The position numbers and the translations under genes were made by a program. The notes under the pieces were generated by a model, which saw nothing but the letters and a program-made list of their open reading frames with translations, ran no database searches and was not told the DNA's origin. 12,154 bases of DNA from Microbacterium sp. (GTDB lineage: Bacteria > Actinomycetota > Actinomycetes > Actinomycetales > Microbacteriaceae): the NCBI GenBank assembly GCA_003524435.1, contig DQHP01000007.1, positions 13,710 to 25,863 on the forward strand. The letters are read 5' to 3'. Position 1 is the first letter of the stretch; each line of letters begins with the position of its first letter. Below are positions 1 to 6,292 of the stretch, in pieces.

Positions 1-1225
1 CCCCGCCGATGAGCTCCTCGCTCAACAGCGTGAGCGCGGTGCCGAGCGCGGCCGTCAGCGACAGACCGATCGTGAAGAGCACCAGAGTTGCCGGACCGTT
101 GCCGCCAACCAGAGCCAGCGCTGCCATGCCGAAGCCGAGAACGGCAGTCATCAGCGAGACAGCGGCTCCGCGAGCGGTGCCCAGCCGACGACCTGTTCTC
201 GGCGCAGCCAGCGTCGCCGGAATCAGCAGCACGGCGGGAATGGACAAAATAAGTCCGGCCTGGAATGCGCTGAGTCCGAGGCCGATCTGAAGGTACGGGC
301 CGATCAGAAGATCAGGGCCGACGAATGCCAGGGCGACGAGTATCAGCGCTGTCAGGATCACGCGCACCTCACGGGGCGCGAACAGTTCCAGATCGAGAAG
401 CGGTTGAGACAGCCGCGCCTGCCGTCGGATGAAGAGCCAGCCGCTGAGAACTCCGATCCCGACGGCGAGGACATGGTGGAAAGCGATGCCGCCGTCGGCA
501 GACTGTTGCAGCCCGTAGACCACGGCGAGGACTGCAATGACGGACAGGACCACGCTCGCCGGATCCAGGCGGGCGGGGACAGGATCGCGAGACTCCGGCA
601 GCACCCAGGCTCCCACCACCAGGAAGACCACAGCGACCGGGACATTGACGAGGAACACCGCTCCCCACCAGAAGTGCTCGATGAGGAACCCGCCCATGGG
701 CGGGCCAAGCGCGGCACCGATGGAGAGCGACATCATGAGCAACGCGAATGCTGTCGAGAACTGCCGAGCTTGCGGGAACATCGTGCGCAACAGCGCCATG
801 GCTGAAGGTGTCACGGTTGCCATCGAGATCCCCAGCATGCTGCGGGCCGCGATGAGCACCTCCGGCGTCGGGGCGAACGCGGCAGCCAGCGAGGCGATGC
901 TGTAGCCGACGATACCGAGGAGCAACAGCCTCTTGCGGCCCACAAGATCTCCCAGCCGCCCTAACGTGATGACCAGACTTGCGGCGAGGAACTCTCCGAC
1001 GTGGACGATCCACAACGCCTGCACGGCGCTGGGGTGCAGGTCCGCAGCGATGGCGGGTTGAGCGATGAACAGCACGGTGAGATCCGTGGACATCATGAAC
1101 AACGCCAGCGCCATCGCAGCCAGTCCGGTCCACATGCGCCACGAAGCGCGGTTCTCCGACGATGGAATCGGCGGCTGGTCGTCGGAGTTGTCGCGGGCCT
1201 GGCGCTCAGAGGGCGTGTCGAACAT
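1..1225 (-). CDS. MFS transporter, DHA2 (QacA/SmvA-like) drug:H+ antiporter, C-terminus cut by window edge
   Basis: An open frame runs from an ATG at 1225 to the left edge with no stop, giving 408 residues. The protein is almost entirely hydrophobic after a polar N-terminus of about 30 residues. Family marks: a D1-type motif with Asp48 in the first helix (MSTDLTVLFIAQPAIA, about 45-60); motif A, GRLGDLVGRKR, at 89-99; a motif-C-like GAALGPPMGGF at 170-180; and FLVNVPVAVVF at 191-201, common in DHA2 proteins. DHA2 members have 14 helices and usually about 450-520 residues, so roughly the last 50-110 are missing. Such proteins export cationic drugs, dyes or other toxic compounds from the inner membrane using the proton gradient. 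The start lies 24 nt after the stop of the upstream reductase, so the two are probably cotranscribed. The ribosome binding site is weak. The substrate cannot be predicted. Confidence 0.9.
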   Translation of the reverse strand, partial: MFDTPSERQARDNSDDQPPIPSSENRASWRMWTGLAAMALALFMMSTDLTVLFIAQPAIAADLHPSAVQALWIVHVGEFLAASLVITLGRLGDLVGRKRLLLLGIVGYSIASLAAAFAPTPEVLIAARSMLGISMATVTPSAMALLRTMFPQARQFSTAFALLMMSLSIGAALGPPMGGFLIEHFWWGAVFLVNVPVAVVFLVVGAWVLPESRDPVPARLDPASVVLSVIAVLAVVYGLQQSADGGIAFHHVLAVGIGVLSGWLFIRRQARLSQPLLDLELFAPREVRVILTALILVALAFVGPDLLIGPYLQIGLGLSAFQAGLILSIPAVLLIPATLAAPRTGRRLGTARGAAVSLMTAVLGFGMAALALVGGNGPATLVLFTIGLSLTAALGTALTLLSEELIGG

Positions 1226-1249
1226 GGCTGACAGTTCTCACAGCCGCAG

Positions 1250-1858
1250 TCAGGAGCTGACCAGCTGGGCGCGCAACGGCGACATCGCGCGGCTCCACGC
1301 GGCGACCTCGCTCAGCAGCTCGACGAGATCGCCGACATGGCGCTCGGCAGGTGTGAAATCGCCCACGGTAGTGGGATCATCCAGATCCATGCCGGAATAA
1401 TCGAAATCTGTGTACAGGTTGAGGATCACTTGAGTGCGGACGTCAGCGAGCTTGATCTCGCCGGAGATCTGACGCAGATGCTCGACTGCGCGCACACCGC
1501 CGTTGACTCCGTAGCTGACGAATCCGACCGCTTTGTTGTTCCACTCGTAGAACAGATAGTCGATCGCGTTCTTCAACGCTCCGGGCACGCCGTGATTGTA
1601 TTCCGCAGTGACGAACACATAACCGTCGAAAGCATCGACGGCCCGCGCCCACCGACGGGTGTGCTCATGCTCAACGACTCCGGCGAGAGCCGGAGCCGGC
1701 TCGTCGAGCACCGGAAGGTCGAATGCGGCCACGTCGAGCATCTCGTACTCCACATCTGCGGGTCCGACTCTTCGGGCGGTCTCCAGAGCCCAATCGGCAA
1801 CCGACTTGCCCGCGCGATGGGTGCGGGTGCTACCGACGATGAAGGCGATGCGGGTCAT
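1250..1858 (-). CDS. NADPH-dependent FMN reductase (flavodoxin-fold oxidoreductase)
   Basis: This is a 202-residue protein with the flavodoxin-like fold of the FMN_red family. The first strand leads into the flavin phosphate loop GSTRTHRAGKS (9-19). The central family signature AEYNHGVPGALKNAID is at 85-100, and SYGVNGGVRAVEHLR at 115-129 contributes to the flavin pocket. The length is normal for the family, whose members reduce quinones, azo compounds, chromate or free flavin with NAD(P)H in the cytoplasm. The ATG at 1858 is supported by a strong GAGGAGGAG Shine-Dalgarno at 1861-1869. It is the first gene of an operon with the DHA2 exporter, a pairing that fits detoxification of electrophilic or redox-active compounds (inference). 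A perfect inverted repeat (1876-1898) lies 17 nt upstream of the start and probably controls both genes. The exact substrate is unknown. Confidence 0.9.
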   Translation of the reverse strand: MTRIAFIVGSTRTHRAGKSVADWALETARRVGPADVEYEMLDVAAFDLPVLDEPAPALAGVVEHEHTRRWARAVDAFDGYVFVTAEYNHGVPGALKNAIDYLFYEWNNKAVGFVSYGVNGGVRAVEHLRQISGEIKLADVRTQVILNLYTDFDYSGMDLDDPTTVGDFTPAERHVGDLVELLSEVAAWSRAMSPLRAQLVSS

Positions 1859-1875
1859 GACTCCTCCTCAGATAA

Positions 1876-1898
1876 GTAAAGTACAACGAGTACTTTAC
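1876..1898. promoter_or_regulatory. Perfect 9-bp inverted repeat, probable repressor operator of the reductase/exporter operon
   Basis: The arms are GTAAAGTAC (1876-1884) and GTACTTTAC (1890-1898), separated by AACGA. The arms match perfectly, and the element is AT-rich against a GC-rich background. It sits immediately upstream of the reductase Shine-Dalgarno, so a bound dimer would cover the promoter or the transcription start. The symmetry and spacing fit a dimeric winged-helix or TetR-type regulator (HxlR, MarR or TetR; which one cannot be told from the site). No regulator gene lies in the window. Confidence 0.75.
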
Positions 1899-1981
1899 AT
1901 TACCTGAGCGGGAGAACAAGTGATCCGGAGCCGAGCGCATCCGCGGCGCGAGCGGCGCGCTTCTCCGTCGCCGAGCACTCG

Positions 1982-2067
1982 TCGCTGACCCCCCGTCTCA
2001 CCGTCGACACACCCGTTTACACGCGTCTGCAGAACGGGGGGTCGACGACACGACGGGGGGTCAGCGA
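1982..2067. repeat. Inverted repeat: one reversed partial copy facing the array
   Basis: TCGCTGACCCCCCGTC at 1982-1997 is the exact reverse complement of 2052-2067 inside unit 1, a 16-bp match. After a 4-nt mismatched stretch, CGTCGAC at 2002-2008 also pairs with 2041-2047. In single-stranded DNA or RNA this would form an interrupted 23-bp stem with a 32-nt loop. It has no U-run after it on either strand, so it is not a classical intrinsic terminator. Confidence 0.75.
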
Positions 2068-2199
2068 AGGAAACAGTGGGGTCAACGACACGACGGGGGG
2101 GGTCAGCGAAGGAAACAGTGGGGTCGACGACACGACGGGGGGTCAGCGAAGGAAACAGTGGGGTCAACGACACGACGAGGGTTCGGCGAAGGAAACAGA
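2036..2199. repeat. Tandem array of four ~40-nt G-tract repeats
   Basis: Four head-to-tail units lie at 2038-2077 (40 nt), 2078-2119 (42 nt), 2120-2159 (40 nt) and 2160-2199 (40 nt). Each unit is GGGGTC(G/A)ACGACACGAC followed by a G-run, TCAGCGAAGGAAACAGT. Units 1 and 3 are identical. Unit 2 differs by one G-to-A change and two extra Gs in its central G-run (8 instead of 6). Unit 4 is more diverged. The G/A position alternates from unit to unit, which suggests that an 80-nt dimer was once duplicated. On the minus strand, in which guaB is read, the array is rich in C and poor in G (18 C and 8 G per 40-nt unit). Confidence 0.9.
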
Positions 2200-2250
2200 A
2201 GGTCGACGACACCACTGAACGACACCACGGAAAGGCCGACGACACCACGG
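2200..2250. repeat. Degenerate continuation of the repeat array
   Basis: Three further copies of the core (G/A)ACGACACCAC occur at 2205-2215, 2218-2228 and 2238-2248, but the intervening G-run/AAACAGT part is lost or shortened, so spacing drops to 13 and 20 nt. The first base keeps the G, A, G alternation of the main array. This looks like a decayed edge of the same repeat, next to the 3' end of guaB. Confidence 0.7.
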
Positions 2251-2291
2251 GGAGGAAATGGAGCGGGGGCGAAGCAGCGCAGCCGCGACCC

Positions 2292-3794
2292 CTACTTCTT
2301 GTAGTTGGGGGCCTCAACCACGATCTGCACGTCGTGCGGGTGCGACTCTTTGAGCCCCGCCGAGGTGATGCGCACGAACTTGCCACGCGTCTTCAGCTCT
2401 TCGATCGTGCGAGCGCCGACGTAGAACATCGACTGGCGCAGACCGCCAATGAGCTGGTACGCAACCGCTGACACCGGGCCACGGTAGGGAACCTGACCTT
2501 CGATGCCCTCGGGAATGAGCTTGTCGTCGCTCGGGACATCCGCCTGGAAATAGCGGTCCTTCGAGTAAGAAGTCTGCTTGCCACGAGTCTGCATCGCACC
2601 GAGCGAACCCATGCCACGGTACTGCTTGAACTGCTTACCGGATTGGAAGACGATCTCGCCGGGAGACTCGTCCGTTCCCGCAAGGAGCGAGCCAAGCATG
2701 ACGGCATCAGCACCGGCGACAAGTGCCTTGGCAATGTCGCCCGAGTACTGCAGGCCGCCGTCAGCGATCACCGGTATGCCCGCGGGGCGAGCGGCGAGGG
2801 ATGCTTCGTAGACAGCCGTCACCTGCGGCACACCGACGCCAGCAACGACGCGGGTGGTGCAGATGGATCCGGGGCCCACACCTACCTTGACAGCATCCAC
2901 ACCCGCGTCGATAAGGGCCTGAGCGCCCTCGCGGGTTGCGATGTTGCCGCCGATGATGTCGATGTGCGCGAACGACGCGTCTTCCTTGATGCGCTTCACA
3001 AGATCAATGACGCCCTGGGACTGGCCGTTGGCGGTGTCTACGACGAGCAGGTCGACACCCGCGTCGCGCAGCGCCTCGGCACGCGCCCACGCGTCGCCAA
3101 AGAAGCCGATCGCGGCGCCGACGCGCAGACGACCCTGGTCGTCCTTGGTCGCCAGCGGGTACTTCTCGCTCTTGTCAAAGTCCTTGATGGTGATGAGGCC
3201 AGCAAGCTTGCCGTCGTCATCGATGAGTGGCAGCTTCTCGACGCGGTGTTTCGCGAACAGCGCGATAACAGTGCCTGCGGCAACACCCACCGGCGCGGTC
3301 ACGAGGTTCTCAGAGGTCATGACGTCCTTGACGAGGGTCGTCTGACGCTCAAAGCCCGAAACAAACCGCATATCGCGGTTGGTGATGATTCCGACCAGGT
3401 GCCCCTCGGGGTCAACCACAGGCAGGCCTGAGATGCGGTAACGCGCACACATCTCGTCGACCTCTTCGACTGTGGCCTCAGGAGTCGTCGTGATGGGGTC
3501 GGTAATCATGCCGGATTCACTGCGCTTGACGCGGTCAACGTGCGCCGCCTGATCAGCGATAGAGAGGTTGCGATGCAGAACACCAATGCCGCCCTCGCGA
3601 GCCATGGCGATGGCCATGCGACTCTCCGTGACAGTGTCCATGGCACTAGAAAGCAACGGAGTGGCAACTGAGATCCGACGCGTGATGCGCGAGGACGTAT
3701 CGGCATCACTCGGAATCACATCGGTATGCCCCGGCAGGAGCAGCACATCGTCGTAGGTGAGTCCGACGAAACCGAAGGGATCGTGCTGTTCCAT
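2292..3794 (-). CDS. guaB: Inosine-5'-monophosphate dehydrogenase
   Basis: This 500-residue protein is full length for bacterial IMPDH. It oxidises IMP to XMP with NAD+, the committed step of GMP synthesis in the cytoplasm, and works as a tetramer or octamer. Landmarks: an N-terminal barrel start with LTYDDVLLLPG (12-22); two CBS domains inserted at about 98-150 and 158-215; the phosphate-binding and catalytic loop GVGPGSICTTR (305-315) with the nucleophile Cys312; IADGGLQYSGDIAKAL (343-358); and the mobile flap with Arg414-Tyr415. The ATG at 3794 is set by an AGGAGG at 3802-3807, 7 nt upstream. It stands alone and is divergent from the livHMGF operon. No intrinsic terminator follows; downstream is the C-rich repeat array. 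Many actinobacteria also carry a second, IMPDH-like protein, but this one has all catalytic features. Confidence 0.98.
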   Translation of the reverse strand: MEQHDPFGFVGLTYDDVLLLPGHTDVIPSDADTSSRITRRISVATPLLSSAMDTVTESRMAIAMAREGGIGVLHRNLSIADQAAHVDRVKRSESGMITDPITTTPEATVEEVDEMCARYRISGLPVVDPEGHLVGIITNRDMRFVSGFERQTTLVKDVMTSENLVTAPVGVAAGTVIALFAKHRVEKLPLIDDDGKLAGLITIKDFDKSEKYPLATKDDQGRLRVGAAIGFFGDAWARAEALRDAGVDLLVVDTANGQSQGVIDLVKRIKEDASFAHIDIIGGNIATREGAQALIDAGVDAVKVGVGPGSICTTRVVAGVGVPQVTAVYEASLAARPAGIPVIADGGLQYSGDIAKALVAGADAVMLGSLLAGTDESPGEIVFQSGKQFKQYRGMGSLGAMQTRGKQTSYSKDRYFQADVPSDDKLIPEGIEGQVPYRGPVSAVAYQLIGGLRQSMFYVGARTIEELKTRGKFVRITSAGLKESHPHDVQIVVEAPNYKK

Positions 3795-3912
3795 GGATAA
3801 GCCTCCTGCGCGCGTGAAAACTATTGTGACGTCGGTACTGATTCTAAACGCCGCAGGCTGAAGAACATTCCCGAGTAAGTTACACCTCTGTCACCAATCG
3901 GCCATTTTGCTA

Positions 3913-3947
3913 TGGAATCGCCAGCGTGCCTACTACGCTCAATTCCA
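3913..3947 (+). promoter_or_regulatory. Two-part stem-loop upstream of livH
   Basis: Outer arms TGGAAT (3913-3918) and ATTCCA (3942-3947) enclose inner arms AGCGT (3923-3927) and ACGCT (3935-3939) around a 7-nt loop. The hairpin would lie in the livH leader if transcription starts upstream of it. There is no U-run, so it is not an obvious attenuator. It could equally be an operator or chance pairing. Confidence 0.35.
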
Positions 3948-3983
3948 GCCCCGGCCAACCCGAAGCCGAGGCGAGCACTCACA

Positions 3984-3990
3984 GTGGAGG
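3984..3990 (+). promoter_or_regulatory. Ribosome binding site that decides the livH start
   Basis: GTGGAGG ends 4 nt before a GTG at 3995. The longer reading from the GTG at 3926 lacks a purine-rich site at useful distance and would put about 35 residues ahead of the signal-peptide hydrophobic core. The start at 3995 gives a normal basic n-region instead. Confidence 0.7.
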
Positions 3991-3994
3991 TTGC

Positions 3995-5311
3995 GTGGGA
4001 TCCACGTTTACAGCTGCCCGGCGCGTCAGACCATGGCTGGTCGCGGTCCTTGGCGTGCTGATAGCTTTGTCCGTTTTGATGTTCCCGCCCTCAGCATCCG
4101 CTCTCGCAGATGAGACGGATGATGGGCAGGAAGTCACCGATTTCTATTTCGCCGGCCTCATCACGTTCGATGATGAACCTGTCTCCGACGTCACCGTCGA
4201 GGTCTCTGGCAACGGCTTTGACGCCAAGACCGAGACGGATGCTGAGGGCAAATGGCGCCTCTACGTTCCAGAGAAAGAGGCCTACACTCTGACCGTCGAC
4301 GAAAGCTCGCTCCCCGAGGGCGTCATCGTCGAAGGTGACTCTGCCTCTCAAAAGGTGGAGTTCGGCCTCACCGGCACGAAGATCGTCAACCTTTTCCTCG
4401 GTGAAGGCGTACGCGAGACCACCTCGTTCATCGATCAGTTACTCTCGCGCATGGTCGGCGGTTTGAACTTCGGTTTACTGCTCGGACTCGCCTCGATGGG
4501 CGCCGCGCTCATCTATGGCACGACGCGCCTGTCAAACTTCGCCCACGGTGAGATGGTCACCTGGGGCGCGGTCATCGCGCTGATGTGCACCACGTTCTGG
4601 CAGCTGCCGCTGTGGCTCGGGATCATCGCCGCAGTACTCAGTGGTGGCCTACTCGGCTTGGCGATGGATGCCGGTATCTGGCGGCCGCTGCGAAGGCGCG
4701 GCCTGGGCATCGTACAGTTGATGATCGTCAGCATCGGGCTTTCGCTCGCGCTGCGCTATTTTCAGCAGTTCCTCATCGGCGGCAAGACCCACCAGTTGCC
4801 GGGGGCGAGCCCCGCACCGCTGAAGTTCGGTCCGATCTCGCTGTCGTACATCGACCTGATCGGCATGGGGATCAGCATCATCGTGATCCTCGCGGTCGCG
4901 TACTTCCTCACCCGCACCCGCCTGGGCAAGGCGACCAGGGCCATCTCCGACAATCCGCAGTTGGCCGCGGCCTCCGGCATCGACGTCGACAAGGTCGTGC
5001 GCTTCGTCTGGATCATCTCCGGAATGCTCGCCGCGATATCGGGCGTGCTGTGGGCGTATTTCCGTCCCGGCGTGAAGTGGGACATGGGCATGCAGATGCT
5101 GCTGCTGATCTTCTGCGCGATCACGCTCGGCGGTCTCGGCTCGGCGTTCGGTGCCCTGATCGGCTCGATCATCGTCGGTCTGGCCGTTGAAGTGTCAACG
5201 CTTCTGGGCGTGCCGTCAGACCTGAAGTACGCCACAGCTCTTGTCGCATTGATTGTGATCCTTCTCGTCAGGCCGCAAGGCCTACTGGGGCGCAAGGAAA
5301 GGTTGGGCTGA
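3995..5311 (+). CDS. livH: Branched-chain amino acid-type ABC permease LivH with N-terminal extracytoplasmic domain
   Basis: From the GTG at 3995 the product has 438 residues, well above the usual 290-310 for LivH; the extra is N-terminal. Residues 1-38 form a signal peptide (basic AARRVR, hydrophobic 13-30, Ala-Leu-Ala before an acidic stretch). Residues about 48-130 form a beta-rich domain with FAGLITFDDEPVSDVTVEV and TDAEGKWRLYVPEKEAYTL, resembling carboxypeptidase-regulatory/transthyretin-like (Cna-B-like) folds. The permease proper starts near 145 with the LivH hallmark YGTTRLSNFAHGEMVTWGA (174-192), the cytoplasmic coupling segment GKATRAISDNPQLAAASGI (311-329) and the closing RPQGLLG (426-432). 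With LivM it forms the membrane channel; LivG and LivF bind inside. It is first in the operon, 3 nt before livM. The extra domain faces outside and may contact the binding lipoprotein (inference). Confidence 0.92.
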   Translation: MGSTFTAARRVRPWLVAVLGVLIALSVLMFPPSASALADETDDGQEVTDFYFAGLITFDDEPVSDVTVEVSGNGFDAKTETDAEGKWRLYVPEKEAYTLTVDESSLPEGVIVEGDSASQKVEFGLTGTKIVNLFLGEGVRETTSFIDQLLSRMVGGLNFGLLLGLASMGAALIYGTTRLSNFAHGEMVTWGAVIALMCTTFWQLPLWLGIIAAVLSGGLLGLAMDAGIWRPLRRRGLGIVQLMIVSIGLSLALRYFQQFLIGGKTHQLPGASPAPLKFGPISLSYIDLIGMGISIIVILAVAYFLTRTRLGKATRAISDNPQLAAASGIDVDKVVRFVWIISGMLAAISGVLWAYFRPGVKWDMGMQMLLLIFCAITLGGLGSAFGALIGSIIVGLAVEVSTLLGVPSDLKYATALVALIVILLVRPQGLLGRKERLG

Positions 5312-5314
5312 CGC

Positions 5315-6292
5315 ATGGATTTCGGCAATATTTTCGGCAACACCGCCACTTACCTGTTCAGCACGACGACCATTGCATACGCACTGGCAGCCACCGGTTT
5401 GGCTGTGCACTTCGGCTACGCAGGACTCCTCAACTTCGGCATGGCGGCGTTCATGGCTGTGGGCGGTTATGGCTACGCCATAGCGATCCTCAGCTTCGGG
5501 CTCCCCTGGTGGGGCGGCGTGTTCGTCGGCGTCCTCGGGGGCGCGCTCTTCGCGCTGCTGCTCGGCATTCCGACGCTGCGCCTGCGCGCTGACTACCTCG
5601 CCATCGCGACGATCGCGACGGCCGAGGTGGTACGCCTGTTGTTCCTGACGGAACTGTTCCGTGAGTGGACAAACTCAGCGGGTGGACTTTCTGGCTATCA
5701 CCAGGGATTCCGCGACGCCAACCCGATTCCCCCTGGCACCTACGGCTTTGGCCCGTGGACGTACAACGCAAATGAGTTGTGGATGCGCCTGTTCGGCGTG
5801 GCCGTGCTCGCGCTGTCTGTGCTGCTCGTTTGGGCGCTGATGCGAAGCCCCTGGGGGCGTGTCCTCAAAGGCATTCGCGAAGATGAAGATGCTGTGCGCT
5901 CGCTCGGCAAGAACGTCTTCGCCTACAAGATGCAGGCGCTCGTGGTCGGTGGCGTCATCGGCGCTCTCGGTGGCGTCGTGTTCGTGTTGCCCTCTGCGGT
6001 GATTCCCGGAAGCTACTCGACGTCTCTGACGTTCTTCCTCTGGACGATCCTGCTTCTCGGTGGGGCGGCGACAGTGTTCGGTCCCGCGCTGGGCGCCGTG
6101 TTGTTCTGGGTTGTCTTCGCCTTCCTCGGTGGGTTGCTGCCAGAGATGGCGCGCATCGGCTGGTTGCCGATGACGACGAACCAGGCCGACGTGGTGCGTT
6201 ACATCGTGATCGGAATCGTGCTGATGCTGATCGTGATCTTCCGGCCGCAGGGCATCCTCGGAAACAAGAGGGAGATGACCTTTGTCAAGTAA
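5315..6292 (+). CDS. livM: Branched-chain amino acid-type ABC permease LivM
   Basis: This 325-residue integral membrane protein is a typical length for LivM. Family marks: GYAGLLNFGMAAFMAVGGY (34-52), LRLRADYLAIATIATAEVVR (88-107), the coupling segment WGRVLKGIREDEDAVRSLGK (180-199), and the end FRPQGILG (309-316). About eight to ten hydrophobic segments are visible. It pairs with LivH to form the translocation path for the substrate delivered by the lipoprotein. The ATG at 5315 lies 3 nt after the livH stop, with a purine-rich AAGGAAAGG at 5294-5302 (spacing rather long), so translation is probably coupled to livH. It overlaps the start chosen for livG by 11 nt. Confidence 0.95.
   Translation: MDFGNIFGNTATYLFSTTTIAYALAATGLAVHFGYAGLLNFGMAAFMAVGGYGYAIAILSFGLPWWGGVFVGVLGGALFALLLGIPTLRLRADYLAIATIATAEVVRLLFLTELFREWTNSAGGLSGYHQGFRDANPIPPGTYGFGPWTYNANELWMRLFGVAVLALSVLLVWALMRSPWGRVLKGIREDEDAVRSLGKNVFAYKMQALVVGGVIGALGGVVFVLPSAVIPGSYSTSLTFFLWTILLLGGAATVFGPALGAVLFWVVFAFLGGLLPEMARIGWLPMTTNQADVVRYIVIGIVLMLIVIFRPQGILGNKREMTFVK

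Larger units (their letters stand above)
1899..2291. other. Non-coding interval between guaB and the reductase operon
   Basis: This 393-nt stretch holds no convincing gene. From 1899 to about 1981 it is GC-rich sequence with no clear structure. From 1982 to 2250 it is occupied by the inverted copy, tandem array and degenerate repeats described separately. The last 41 nt before the guaB stop show no U-tract hairpin. One frame on the minus strand is open through the repeats, but the repeat units are not multiples of three and one carries a 2-nt insertion, so the frame is not maintained as a coding repeat would be. Confidence 0.7.
3795..3994. promoter_or_regulatory. Divergent intergenic region between guaB and livH
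   Basis: These 200 nt must hold the promoters of guaB (leftward) and of the livHMGF operon (rightward). For guaB, TAGAAT read on the minus strand (around 3839-3844) resembles a -10 box, but no good -35 box is at the right spacing. For livH, TATGGAAT near 3911-3918, preceded by TG, is a weak extended -10 candidate. A small 9-nt palindrome GTAAGTTAC lies at about 3876-3884. No assignment is firm. Confidence 0.4.

Noticed and set aside
404..905. Plus-strand frames opposite the MFS gene
   Set aside because: They are antisense to a continuous membrane protein with clear MFS motifs; their own products are low-complexity and polar.
369..1142. 257-codon minus-strand frame in another phase of the MFS gene
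   Set aside because: Arg/His-rich translation typical of an out-of-frame reading; the true frame is open across the whole stretch.
2036..2250. Possible CRISPR array
   Set aside because: The units abut directly with no unique spacers, and there are no cas genes.
1895..2386. 163-codon minus-strand frame with a repeated peptide (VVDPTVSFADPP)
   Set aside because: The peptide repeat is a by-product of the DNA repeat. Units are 40-42 nt, so the frame shifts from unit to unit, the frame overlaps guaB, and there is no ribosome binding site.
2643..3431. 262-codon plus-strand frame opposite guaB
   Set aside because: It is antisense to full-length IMP dehydrogenase, has no ribosome binding site and resembles no family.
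3926..3994. Upstream GTG as the livH start
   Set aside because: No ribosome binding site; it would place a polar 23-residue stretch ahead of a normal signal peptide that begins at 3995.
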